Shown here: piece after piece, positions 30,472-64,000 of the stretch
How the letters are laid out: each line of letters begins with the position of its first letter
How positions within the stretch are numbered: the stretch's first letter is position 1
DNA from: Mastigias papua
Lineage: Eukaryota; Cnidaria; Scyphozoa; Rhizostomeae; Mastigiidae
Length of the DNA: 64,000 nt
NCBI GenBank assembly: GCA_964019165.1
Contig: OZ025276.1
Coordinates: forward strand, 13,621,313-13,685,312
Direction of reading: 5' to 3'
Made by a program: the position numbers and the translations under genes
The notes under the pieces: model-generated
What the model was told of the DNA's origin: nothing
The model's input: the letters and a program-made list of their open reading frames with translations, nothing else
The model's database searches: none

Positions 30472-33309
30472 TTGAAAGCCCCGATGCACTTGTGACAGTA
30501 CAATGGCGCGTGTATCTCAAGTTTTCTAACACGAAGTGATAACCACTTTTGTTGTCTTGGTGGGAATATTTTGACTCGAATGATTGCACACAAGACTCAA
30601 CTTTATGTGAGGTGATACCTTTTAATATTGCATAAAAGTTCTATTTCTCATATACAAAGCTTCATACGAAGCTTCATCATGTATTCCATTCTGGAAGTTT
30701 TTCGATACTTTGTCAAATCCGGCCTTTAATATTTCTTATATGAATCTTGGAGTTCTTCACCTCAATAATACCACGATCTTACATGAGGAAACTGCAAGGC
30801 GAGAAATAGAAAGTTTAGGTCCTGTGAGGCGTGTATACAGTTTAAATTTTAGCTCGGTTTTGAAAGTCAAATCATGAATTCAATGTTTCAATTGATTTCA
30901 TTATCTTATCGTTCATTTTGTACAAAACAGATTCTACACCATACAGTTTACTTTGAAATGAAACATAGAACGACGAAACATATTATTTGCAATATATAAT
31001 TCACACATATATATTTAAATAGCATTCAATAATAATACTTAGTCAACCGATTTATATGACATTCCTAATTGCATCACTGGCAATAAGTTTATCAAATGTC
31101 AAAAGTCTTCTTTATTTTAAGTATAACAAACATTTCTGCCATCATGGTCATTTCGAGAAGGCTCTTTATGCTCATCCTAGCTTGCCGATGTGAACTGGCT
31201 AATTTTACTTGCTGCATCCGGCTATGTGGACCATATAAATTTCATACGTACTACTGAACAGCGCACAATAAAATTTCATACGATAATTGTATAGCTCTTA
31301 TGTAATTATCGTACGTATGTGTTAACTAGCTGTTCTTAATATTTGGCCTCTTGTCAGGACATGTTCACTTGTGGCAATCATCGTAAGTTTGCAGCGTTAA
31401 GCCTAATGCATTGTTGATTACTTTCTTGTTTTACCTGCTAGAAATGAAACCTGAGAAAAGATTTATCTTATTAGTTGCTTTTTCGATCTGAATTGTGATA
31501 ATGTTTGGTTGGATTACCATACGATAGAGTCATTTAATTAGCAAAGCCAATTCAAAGAACGATAGGCAACTTGCAATCTGCAGTAGGAAATCAACGGAAG
31601 TAGTTGGTCAATTAGTATAAATGCTTAATACTTGTTCTTAAGCTTAATGTTATATAATCAAGAGCAGTGCATAGGCCCTCGATATATGTTGTCTACAGAC
31701 TGAAGACAAGAGTCACGTACACTTGAAATCAAAAGCTGTGAGATCATATATACAGAATTGGCAATTTGTTAAGGTATTCACGGAACACCAGAGCCTAGTG
31801 TCCCAAGAGTTAGCTTAGTTGTTAATGCACGTGTTTAATAAGGAGCCACTTTATAAGGATCCTACATGTAGAAGGCCAAAAAACTTCACTAAACTTATAC
31901 TAATAAAGACAAAATCTCTAGGAGACTGTTCTATTTCTACACTTGCTATCACTGCAGGAAATTCAAAGTTAGGAACCTGGTTCCATTCATTGGCGTCATA
32001 TTTGCATAAATCGTGTGCAGTCCAGGCTGCAAATTGTTCATAAAGGGATTTATGTAGAGACTTCAGAGTCATGTCTAAAAATTTAACACTTACAATGTTT
32101 TTTGCTGCTGTGCTATTTTTAAAGCTGTACATGTGCTGCTAAAAGTAAGGAGCTATTAAGAAAGTATTTAAGAATGAAGAACTTTAAGAACTGGGCTTTG
32201 ACATAAGCTGTTTATAAAGGAACGTGCAGATATTGCCCCTGTTTCTAAATGTGTTCACCGTTCCTTCATTATCTCAATTATTCGAATCCGGCTGCTTGCA
32301 ACGACTGGTATTAAATTGCTTTCAGTTCCGGAAGTTTCTTATTTTTTCTACAAAGGACGATAATTATATAACTAGTTCATAGTTATACGATCAAATCGAT
32401 AGCGGTACTATGGGATTAGTCCGGGATTCAGGTCCGGTCAATATCTTCACATGTCCTTTTGAGCAATGCTTTATTTGGTAGCTTGCGTTTCGACGTTTGC
32501 TTCATCTATATCGTTGCTATGATGAACATTCCTTTTATCTGCTTTTAGTGTACACTGTTTCTGTTTTATGAAATGATAGTCTATAAGAGCAACAAGGTTT
32601 AATTTACCGAAAATTAAGAACACCCGGCTAGGACATGCTCAGCCCCATGTGAGAATATTCAAAGGCACTAAGTTACACATGTATATTTAACAGACAAATT
32701 TTGATGAAGTTATTTCTAAAATATTCAAAAAATTAAATTCATCGAACCTCAATCAAGTTAACTGTTTCTCATAAATATGAGTGTAAAAGCCATTTTGATA
32801 AATTTCTCAGTTATATTTCTTCTGACGTCAAATGTATCAAGTTTCTCCGTAGAATTGAGCGGTAACAGTATGCAGCGATTTCTCTCAATTTTTTTGTCCT
32901 TTTGGGTTTATCTATGCTAGGTCTCTTTCCTAAGTCTAGATACTGTTGATAATTTTTCTATCTATTCTTTGTGATGGTGAATATTGCAGTTGATTTTTAC
33001 TGGATTATGATTTTCGCTGAACTTAATCAAATTAGCTGGCTTTTTCAAGCTTTTGGCATCGCAATTTCAAATAATGGATGCAAGTCGCCGTCTTGGTACT
33101 TTCATCGTTATTCTGAAGTCTTTCAGCATCATCATTAACAAGCATCTCAAATCCAGTTGATTCGTTGTGACACATATATTGATGTCATTTACAACGTGAT
33201 GTTTCGCTCTTAACCCTGCACAGTGATAAAACATTTCACAGCCCCTCCAATCTGTGCCAGTGTAATTATATGTTGCAGGTGTGATTCAGACAACCTTTGT
33301 GCATGAGAA
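30472..33309. other. G5-G6 spacer, partly duplicated elsewhere
   Basis: No gene seen. 31130-32520 is homologous to the spacer after G4 ('catccggctatgtggaccat' at about 31215). This supports duplication of whole receptor-plus-spacer units of about 5.4 kb. Confidence 0.6.
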
Positions 33310-33362
33310 GGATATGCATAATTCATTCGACCTCACCAAATGGGCAATTAAGGGACTTTATG
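33310..33362 (+). promoter_or_regulatory. Conserved upstream block of receptor G6
   Basis: 'gatatgcataattc', gap, 'aaatgggcaattaagggact', 'ttatg': same architecture as at 14640-14692 and 27848-27900. About 185 bp before the G6 ATG. Confidence 0.5.
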
Positions 33363-33542
33363 CCCACTTCCAATTATACTTCCGTCGGTTCATAACTCTA
33401 GAATTCATCTTTCAGATCACTTTGTATATTAGCAAGAGAGGGAACTTATCTTCGCTTCCAGAGTGAAGCATGATTTATTGTGGAACTAAAGTCTAATGAA
33501 TTGAGCTTATGAAGTCAAATAGATAAACGCATATGAATAAGA

Positions 33543-37111
<3,569 letters not shown>

Positions 37112-38351
37112 TTAAAGAGCTCAGTAGATTTGTAATAAAGCTTCTTGATATGTTACAGTTGACGGTAAAGTCACGCGTGGACCGCTGGTTAGCTGAAATA
37201 ACTCCATGACCACATTCATTGTTTTGGCGCTGGGGGATTTTTTTTCTCGAATGACTGCACATAGGAACCAACTTTCTGTGACGTGATACCTTTGATATAT
37301 TATAAATTCAATTTCTCATTTTCAAAATGCTATTGCAAGATTTATCCCAATTATTGCTCTGTCAAAATTGATTTGCTGGTTATCGTGGAGTAAAATAAGG
37401 TTGTCACATCATAACCATTGCGATTCCTGAATGCAAATAGAGTTGGAAACTTTGAAATACACAATGTTTTTAAAACAAACTTTCTAACTTAAGCCTGGAT
37501 GTTTCTTAATATTTTGCCCCATCCAGCCCCAATTTTCTTCTAAATATTGTTCAAATTTCTTCAGCTTTTGACTTGCACCTACGACATAGTCGAGACAACT
37601 GTGAATGAGAAAGAGGGTCTTCAGTTTCTGTGAAGTATGTGATGTAATCAATTTCGAGCTTGATTTTGAAGTCAAATCTGAAATGCAATGTTCCCAGTTT
37701 TTCGCGTGATTTGGGCATCAAGTTTCCTACATTATTGTGTATTATCAAAAGAGTAGACGGGAAGATCCCGTGAGATGTTTTCCAAGTAGCAAACAATCCC
37801 TTGTGAGCTATGTCTTGTTGATGAGCTTCGTCTAGCCTGCTTTTAGCCCCACTGTCTACCAAACTTGCTACTGGTCTAATATTTTTGAAGGACGAAATTT
37901 ACATTCTACGTGACACAATTCGTGACATTTTATTTTTCAAGCGAAGGACGAAATTGAGACAAGCATCATTCATTAAAGAGTCCGAAATATTAGTCAATTA
38001 ATCAAATAACAGCCAGTAGTAAGATTTAGTTGACCACTTCATATTATATTCTTAACTACATCACTATCAATGCATTTATCAAATGTCATAGGTTTGCCTC
38101 TGCCATTTTTGCAATGGATGTTTCAGCCATTATGGCAATTCCGAGAAGGCTCTTTGGACGTCCTTGCCAATCAGTTGGCTTAAAACTGTTAGATATCACT
38201 CCTAAGCTGCTAATGCTTCCTAAATGTTGACATCATAAAAGACAATCTCTATTGTGGCCCTCAATTTTTGTTTGCCCTATCTTCCCCCGATGTCAACTGT
38301 ATAATTGTAAATAAATATCCGGCTATGTGAACAATATAAATTACATATGCA

Positions 38352-38708
38352 CAGTGGAACCTCGGTTTTCGAACACAATTCGTCCGAAAAAATTGGTCGA
38401 AAACCGATTTGTTTGAGGACTTGAAACAGTATTTCCCATACGACATTCATTAACCGAAAGTCCATTAATGTTGGAATAAGTTAAGACTGTTAATATGCCC
38501 AAAAGGCAAACACTAGTGAATACGCCGTTCGAGATACACTAACAGTAGTTGTGCAAGTTGGACTGAGCATGTTACTCCACGATCCTTCGACTCGACCTGT
38601 TTGAACATCGATAATTTATTCAAACATCATGGCATATTTTTCTCGAATTTATTGGTAAAATTCCGATTTGTTCATCTGCATAGTCGTTCGAACACCGAGG
38701 TTGCACTG
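38352..38708. mobile_element. Tc1/mariner (pogo/Tigger-like) MITE
   Basis: Left end 'cagtggaacctcggttttcg' is matched by the complement of the right end 'cagtgcaacctcggtgttcg', giving inverted repeats of about 24 bp with two mismatches at positions 6 and 16. The right flank is TA; the left is CA, a likely mutated TA target site. A CAGTG-starting, TA-flanked end is characteristic of pogo/Tigger-type elements. 357 bp, no transposase. Confidence 0.75.
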
Positions 38709-40154
38709 TATTACGAAATAGCTAGTTCTTAGGATTTCATGCCAGAATGCTTAAAAATCTACTCTAATCAATAGACAGCAAACTTTTTTGTGATGATAGA
38801 TCCTACCAACTAGCCGTCATTAATATTTTACGTCATGCCAAAACATGTAGAAGTCAAGGGAGGCTTACTTTATATCTTAATTCCCATGTTAGACACATTT
38901 TGTTACTTTCTAGCTTCAACTCTGAAATTTGAGAGCAGATGTACGTTATTGCTTGGTTTTTTCTCATTTAATGAGTCATAGAAGAACGTTAGGGATTACC
39001 TTTTGGAGTGATTAAATTAAAGGGTTAAGCTCTACGCAAAAATTCAGGAAAGAGATACACCCCTTGGATGGCCTAAACTGTACATGCCATATTACTATTG
39101 TGTTTGGATTTAGTTGGCTTTAATTAACATTCAGTAACTATGGTTTTGTAGCCAACTTTAATTATGTTGAAATGAAAATGAAATAATTTGAAATGAAATG
39201 AAAGGAAACTTATTGTGGACCATAAGCATCACGTGTCTGTTCCTCTCCTCGCCACCTTTATCTCCACACTGTTGCGACGAGATAACCAGTTGTACTAAGT
39301 AGATTATCCGCGAACATCCGAACTATGGACTGAGACGTGCCTCGAAATGTTTCATTGGACGAGAGCTCTGATTAGGCCTATTTTCTCCCAACCTAACTGA
39401 TCAATTACCGTGCATGATCTAAGCACATTCATTATTCCACAGCTAAATTATGGCCCATATTGCATGATGATTGGTCAATTAGGCTGGGCACAAATAGATC
39501 TGATAAGAGAGCTTTGCTCTTCTATCTACTCAACTACTTTGTATGTATTGTTTAGAAATGGTTTTTTATCGGTATAGGGATATAATGTTTTGTTTCTCTT
39601 GCCCAAATAAGGGCTCCACCTTTAGTTACATTGGCAAGCAAATCAGCTGTACACTGTACATTACCATTGGCATGGGAATAGCGATATAATCTGAGCGAGC
39701 TAAACTTCAAAAGCACTATCAAGGAGCTTTTTGTGTCCATCAATAGCGTAAACTTCGTCATGATTTTATCAAATTCGTTGTTGTGTCCGATTTACTAGAC
39801 TCCTAAATGTTGTGTGAGTAGAACGCCAAATAAACTATATTCAAAAATGAGGTTTCTATGCATAAATGTAATATATGTAGTTATTTCCCACGAGAAAGAG
39901 TATTCCATTAACATGACTAGTGTAATTTGTCTTACTGCCTTGTAGCGTTTATTACCATCTAGCCAACTGGTTCGCACAGGCTTTCAGCATATCGATATGA
40001 TAATTAGAAATGAAGGAAACTTAGGCCTTCTAGCGTTCGTAACGAGAAGTTTGATAGCAAATTAGAATAACGAGTAAGATTGTATGTAGTCATCACTTCA
40101 TAATTTGCTCAACAGTAGCTTACATTCTAATTTCGGATCGTCTATATATAAAAA

Positions 40155-40222
40155 TGATGGTCGTGATCGTGGTCATGATCGTGATCGTGGTGGTCGTGGT
40201 GGTCGTGGTGGCGTTGTTCATG
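40155..40222. repeat. GGTCGT-type simple repeat
   Basis: Imperfect hexamer repeat 'gtggtcgtggtggtcgtggt' with GATCGT variants. No associated gene found. Confidence 0.8.
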
Positions 40223-41286
40223 GTAGTGATGAAGATGAGTTGATTGTGAGAAATCATCATGAGTGAAGGAAGGGCACATTGTATCGAGATTCCTTGATAG
40301 TAAGCAACAACGTGGTATGAGTCAAGTCGATCTTAGTTCTTACAATAACTTCACCCCTATCATATTCATGTTTTGTTCCATTCATGGTCAGAGCACTCTC
40401 GAATTCGACAATGTTTTCTTTTGTCTCCTACAAGGTACTTACATCATTCGTACACCTGCTATGACTAGCTTGCTCATAAAGACCACTGTCTAGACATCTT
40501 ACTCCACAGGATTCTCCAAGTCGCAAAAAATTCAGGCTGCATTTTATGACTGAATGATTTTGCTATTTTTCGTATGCATACACTTTCAAACTTGTGACAT
40601 AAAAAATCAATTCTCGGCATTTCGAATCTGTAGAATTTACCGTGGCAGCAATCTCAAACGTCTAATTGGACTTAGGTCAATGACACTCGAACAGAGAGTC
40701 ATGTGAAGGGCAACTTCCCAAATACACTATAGTACCGAATTCGTTAGTCACCAGGAAATCTATTGTCACCAGTGAATAGAGTGTTGCGTATCCAACCGCC
40801 TTAGCAATAGAAGCCATGACAACAAACTCACTTATGCAACACTAAAATGCCTAGCAACAACACTACATTCCTCATGTGTGCTAATACTCTACAGTTATCA
40901 GAGTTCTGTACAGTTATCTCCACTATTAACAACGACTATTTCATTACTGAAGTGCTTCTCGCACATACAATCGCCGCCAAACGTCCTTAGTATACAGGGT
41001 GCATTAGTTGTCTCAGTGCTATTTGAGTGTGAATCGACTTGTTTGGTTTTATTAAAATCTGCTTAATTCAGCATTATAATAAGGGTAGGGGTGGGGGTGT
41101 AAGGGGGTTTGCTCTATGGATCAAAAAGTAGTTTAAGTGCTCCAAGACTTTTGACTGACATTGTAGAGTGCTTGGGAGGAATGACGTCTTGAAACGACTT
41201 TACATGTGTGGATAAGAGAATAAAAAATAAATTAGATGGTTCTATAATATATTATAGGAATGTTGTATGTTGTAGGAGTCGTAAAA

Positions 41287-59792
<18,506 letters not shown>

Positions 59793-60468
59793 TCAAAGGT
59801 TAATGAAATTGCATAGTTATACACACATTTACGAACGCAGAATTCTCGTTTTCAACGAACATTAATTGAACGAACATGGTTTCTCATAAGAGTTAAAAGT
59901 TAAGGGTGAATAGCGAGCAGTTTACATCACATTTTGCGAAAGAATGAGTAACCTTATGTAATGTCTGGAAGTTTTTTGCATAGAAAGAATTCGCGGTGGC
60001 TTTTATGTTTGGCTGTTTGTAGTCCTTTGTCTTCATTTATAAGCATTCCACACAGTCGAGTCTTTCTTCACATAACCAAAGCTCTATATATAAACTCTAC
60101 CATTTTCCCCTGTTTTACACTTTGGTGTTGCTAGTTGGAGATATTTCTATATACATATGTACTTTGGAACCAAGGCAACCAGATAGAGAAAGGCGCATTT
60201 TGGCACTCACTCGTTCATTATGGTTTTCGGTACGACTGTCCTCCTTTAGACGGGCCTCCTGGTTGTAAGGTTGATGTTGAAATTGCTTTCATAAATTCAC
60301 TTTGCTCTCAAAATTCAGTTTTTGTTTACTGTAAGTGAATTTTGAAACGGCAGATTTAAAATTGGACATTATTTGATGGTATTGTAGACTTATTTTGACA
60401 ACATCGATAATATGGGTGCTAATCAGAGAATGTCTCTCCTTCACAGTCATTATTACTATTACTTACAA
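59793..60468. other. No gene seen downstream of chordc1
   Basis: Unremarkable AT-rich DNA; the chordc1 3' untranslated region should begin here. No clear poly(A) signal was picked out. Confidence 0.5.
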
Positions 60469-62115
60469 ATTATTTCATTTCATTTTCATTTCATTTTTAT
60501 TTATTTCAACAGGTTAAATAATACGTTAAGTAATAGACTAAGTTACATTGTGGCCCACGTAAGCGAAAAAGCATAACTAACCTAATTTACATTTAAAAGC
60601 TAACTAAAGTACGAATATTCAAGCAAAGCAACAAAATATGTAAAAAGAAAGGGACTCAGAAGTTAAACTTGAGTGACGACCGAGTGACGATTTAGATTAT
60701 CGACCTCTTTGATCTTTCAAAAATTTTTTAATTTCGTTTGAAAGTAGCCTGCGAAAGAGCAATTTTTTGTTTCGTGGCTTCACTGATTCCGACAGCGACT
60801 CCTCGATAGGAAAAGCTGCGCTGCCCTTTTGAGATTTTGCACAGTGGAATTCTGAGGTCAGTGCTGGTGTTGCGTAAAGTTATATTGCAAGATTCGGACC
60901 TGCTATGAAGCATTGATTGTATGAAGGGAAGTGTGCAAGTTCCTTAATAGCTATATAAGCTATACAAGCTATCTCGAATTCAATAATTTCTGACTGCTAG
61001 CCACCCTAGTAGTGATATTAATGGCAATGATGTTTGATTGTTGGGACTGTTCGTGAGAACACGAGCTGCCCGATTTTGTAACTTTTGGAATTTTTTTATA
61101 CAAAGCAAATTTTTCCATATCAGAAAGAGAATAATTTTTTTATAATGCAATCACCAGCACACCCCCAAGCAGACCAACAATATCTTAAATGTGAACCTGG
61201 TATGCTGTAGTACATCCTTTGGAGAGTATGCAATGGAAGGTATCTCTGCATTCATATTCCCCGTCAGATCTTGACAATAGCCTCATTAATTAGCTTTTTC
61301 CGACTTAGTAACAGATCAATTTTCATCCCAAGATATTTGATGTTATCTGTGGATTCAATCCGTTCACCATTTATTTGAATGAGGGGAAAATTCGTTGAGT
61401 TATTGCAATCTAATTTCCTCAGGGTAGGTTCGGTATCGAAGTTACTATGTGTTTTTACAACATTGAGAGTCAAATTATCTCCCTGATGCCACATACTAAT
61501 ATTTTGAACGTCTTCGTTGAGAGCATTGGTTAGATCAGTGATAGATCTAGAGGAACAGGAAATGCTTGTGTCGTCTGCATACATTGCGACCTTGGTTCTT
61601 TGCAAGGCAAACAGCAAATCATTACTATAGATCAAAAATAGGAGTGGGCCCAGGCAGGAACCCTGAGGCACTCCACATACAATACCTCGTATTTTAGATA
61701 TTTTGCCATTTACCCTGCAGCATTGGTTACTTTTATCTAGATATTCTATAAACCAGTCAAACTCCACGCCCTCAACCCCAAATAGACATAGCTTTGCTTG
61801 GGGAATATCGTGGTCAACAGTATCAAAGGATCTCTTTAAGTCTATGAAAATGACTCCAGATAACTGCCTCTTTCAGAAATTTAGATACCAGTCACTGGTA
61901 CACTTAAGTAAGCATGTCAATACTGAGTGAGTCTGAAACCCGACTGGTCTGAGTAGAAAAATTCATTCTCAGTGAAATACGTAAATACCTGATCGATGAT
62001 GATTTGTTCAAATAATCTTCAAACTGCAGGAAGTACTGAAATAGGTCTATAATTCGATTTGTCCTCAGTAGAGCCATCTTTGTAAATATTGTTATCATTG
62101 TTACTGATAATTATG
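60469..62115 (-). mobile_element. Degenerate non-LTR retrotransposon, RT and 3' end
   Basis: Minus-strand RT blocks in order with interspersed stops: SNYRPISVLPA near 62040, QSGFRLTQ near 61940, GVIFIDLKRSFDTVDHDI near 61840, then an open stretch 61767-61264 with GVPQGSCLGPLLFLIYSNDL and the catalytic YADDT, ending NIKYLGMKIDLLLSRKKL. Further down are RAARVL, a TDLRIPLCKISKGQRSFSYR segment at 60850-60800 and KKFLKDQRG. The element ends with a short repetitive tail of TGAAA-type units (plus strand 'atttcatttcattttcattt' at 60475-60500). Block order and tail suit a jockey/CR1/L2-like LINE. It is 5'-truncated near 62115, lacks the endonuclease and is inactive. Confidence 0.8.
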
Positions 62116-62163
62116 CATTGCATAATTATGGTTTAGGCTGTTGTTTTAAACATCAAAAGTTGA

Positions 62164-64000
62164 TCAGAAAAATTTGAAAAGGAGGCCTGAGCTACTTAGA
62201 AAAAGAGACACCCATGCCAATGTTGAGGTAAATGTAACTCTTCCGATTTTGAAGCTAACAGCACTCTCTCTAGCGTACATTATGAACAGCTGAAGTTTTT
62301 CTCTTTCCCTGAACAGATGTCCATCAGGCCACGAATCTTCAATCGTGTTGTTGAGATTTGACAGTACACCTGTAACGAAGATGTGTGCTATATTACTTTG
62401 TTATGAGAAAGCAGTTTATAAAGAAAGTAGTGGTCGACTGCTCAAAGAGTCAAAAAATATTTAGTACTTGTTTATCATAAAGAAAGTGGTTTACAAGTGG
62501 TGTACTCAATTGTCAAGATTTTAATAAAGTTCTGTACTAGATTTTTGAGGCCAAAGAGAGTCGGTAAGTCGTATGCATTAAAAATTCCAATATCCTAAGA
62601 AGCTCCTCATCTCTTTGATTTAACTTGCATATATTCCCAATCGAGGAAAGGAACTGGCCACCCTACCTCACTATGCCGGCGGCTCAGGATAAGTTTCCCC
62701 TCTAACGGGCACTCTCCAACGTACGGAATCGTATATGGGACTAGCCTTTACATTTTGTTATTCCCAGTGCTAATCTATGTATTCCAGCACTACAGTGCTA
62801 CATTACAGTTTTTACATAAACTCAAATATTCTTACTAAAATAGTTTTAAGAAAGTTTTGATACTGACATGATCGAAAAATGAGACAGTTGCAATTCACGT
62901 TTTTATAAGAAATTTTTTCCCCAGTACTAAAACTTTCTTACCTTCATCGTTAAGAAAACGTTCTCAAGACTTTCTTCGCAAGTATATGCGAATGCGTGTA
63001 ACACTGCAATGTTGGAGTTAAACAGGTACTACACAAACATATCACTAAAATACATAGATTATCACAGGAAATTTAAGCGAACTAAACAAAAGAGATGATA
63101 GGCTTGCGCAACAACTGGCATTTCATATGTGCATCAACCTATCACCTTTCTTAAATCTGAAAAATCCATTACTGAACTTTCTTCACTTCTTAATCGGTCG
63201 AGTACTGCTTTCTTATAGACCACACTTGCATAAAAAGCAACAGTTCTGAGCCAAAATTCTTTCTAAATACGTGCATTAGTTTTCAAGCTTCTATCATCAA
63301 CCAGTCATGGTCATTATTTTTCAAATAGCAGTTATTTTGGAATAGCAAAAGTCCACGCCTGTATACTTTTAGCTCTACAAATGGTCTTTTAACTTGCTTC
63401 TGAACACTTAAAGTGTAAATTTCTCCAGGTTATATGAATAAAAAAAGTGACATGAAGGCGTGTGGTGGCATAACCCCCAGCAAAATTGTTGGGGCCATGC
63501 CCTTTACTTTGGCGTAGAGTGCATCTCCCAAATATCAGCTTGCCACTAGCGATAAGGAGCTATGATCATTTTGTGACAGTTATTATATGAAAGACAGAGT
63601 CCTTTGTGGAAAATACTAAGGAGATATCCTTCAATTCGATTTTAAAGGAATCCCTGTGACTCTTTCGCCAAAAGATGGGAGGGAAATTGGCCCCTGTACC
63701 CCCAATGGTGACGCTACTGACTACTTGTTGTATTTGATCCTTTTTTCAAGAGGTTTGGAAGAAGATACTCACTGTTGCACGTGCTTGTGATGAATGCTGC
63801 GCAGCAGCAAGGGAAGACAAACATGAAGAGATGTGTAACAAAAAATGTCACGAGGTATGTCTTTTTCACAATTCCATGTTCTCCTCCAAGCTTTGATACC
63901 AAAACCAGCAGCGCCATGATTGTTGTTAGGGCATAAAATAGCCAGTGAACGACAAACCACAATGCGAAAGAGCCAACTGTTTCTGAGACTATCATAGCAA
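62164..64000 (-). CDS. C-terminal two exons of a multi-TM protein (partial)
   Basis: Exon A: from the right window edge down to 63773, open throughout, ending at a canonical donor (aaca|gtgagt). Exon B: 62369-62164 after a ttacag acceptor, stop TGA at 62164-62166. The join is phase 1 and leaves the frame open. Exon A gives two to three TM spans (SFALWFVVHWLFYALTTIMA and TYLVTFFVTHLFMFVFPCC). Exon B gives a charged stretch (NNTIEDSWPDGHLFREREKL) and a last TM (VTFTSTLAWVSLFLSSSGLL) ending KFF. A short C-terminus directly after the last TM, preceded by a loop with conserved-looking R and S, is reminiscent of invertebrate gustatory-receptor-like proteins, but no diagnostic motif is present; the family is not established. 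The 5' part lies outside the window. Confidence 0.55.
62410..62590 (-). repeat. Dispersed repeat fragment
   Basis: Same order of blocks as at 20295-20400: 'aagtagtggtcgactgctca', 'gttctgtactagatttttga', 'gtcggtaagtcg'. In the intron of the right-edge gene. Confidence 0.5.
62640..62760. repeat. Dispersed repeat fragment shared with 54840-55050
   Basis: 'ggaactggccaccctacctc' through 'ccaacgtacggaatcgtata' parallels the fragment in chordc1 intron 6. Confidence 0.5.
62898..63242. repeat. Dispersed MITE-like repeat, copy
   Basis: Full-length match to 246-540, starting 'cacgtttttataagaaattt' and ending 'cttgcataaaaagcaacag'; the two ends are loosely inverted. Lies in the intron of the right-edge gene. 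Confidence 0.6.

Larger units (their letters stand above)
37112..41286. other. Spacer between G6 and the TRIM gene
   Basis: No gene seen. Features: poly(A) signal of G6 at 37134, homology to the G4/G5 spacers around 38030-38340, a Tc1/mariner-type MITE at 38352-38708, and a (GGTCGT)-like simple repeat at 40155-40220. Confidence 0.55.

Noticed and set aside
39170..39240. TGAAA-rich stretch resembling the tail of the LINE at 60.5 kb
   Set aside because: Only the tail-like simple sequence is similar; no RT coding remains were found beside it.

Overview
This is a stretch of AT-rich, intron-rich, repeat-laden animal nuclear DNA. Every recognisable gene is split by GT-AG introns. The content is a local expansion of class A GPCRs, a TRIM protein, a CHORD-CS co-chaperone, Penelope-like and jockey/CR1-type retroelement remnants and several MITE-like elements. 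Together these suggest a non-bilaterian or early-branching invertebrate, most likely a cnidarian (coral or anemone). That assignment is inference from gene style; no species marker is present.

Layout. 1-10 kb: microsatellite, MITE-like repeats, an unrecognised small multi-exon gene on + (about 3.65-6.08 kb), and on the - strand a long seven-TM-like exon with an in-frame stop (7.1-7.95 kb). 10.1-43.7 kb: seven tandem, same-strand, two-exon rhodopsin-like receptors (called G1-G7 here), about 319-348 aa, all with the single intron at the same place, phase 0, just after helix 8 begins. Exon 1 carries all seven TM segments and exon 2 only the C-terminal tail. G1/G2 and G5/G6 are recent duplicate pairs, and the spacers after G4, G5 and G6 are also homologous. 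The introns and spacers carry long AT or GT microsatellites, a 28-bp minisatellite, two Penelope-like remnants, a Harbinger-like MITE, a Tc1/mariner-type MITE and two tRNA-like repeat copies.

41.3-49.2 kb (-): a seven-exon TRIM gene (RING, two B-boxes, coiled coil, fibronectin type III; 503 aa), whose last large intron contains receptor G7 on the opposite strand. 50.96-59.79 kb (+): a complete 13-exon CHORDC1 (morgana/CHP-1) orthologue of 327 aa. The reading frame closes exactly in both genes. 60.4-62.1 kb (-): a degenerate non-LTR retrotransposon. 62.16 kb to the right edge (-): the last two exons of a multi-TM protein that continues outside the window.

The receptors resemble the melanocortin/adenosine/cannabinoid (MECA) style: short N-terminus, very short second extracellular loop, DPLIY in TM7. 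A short conserved block with POU-like and homeodomain-like sites lies upstream of at least five of them and may be a shared promoter. The ligand cannot be read from the sequence.
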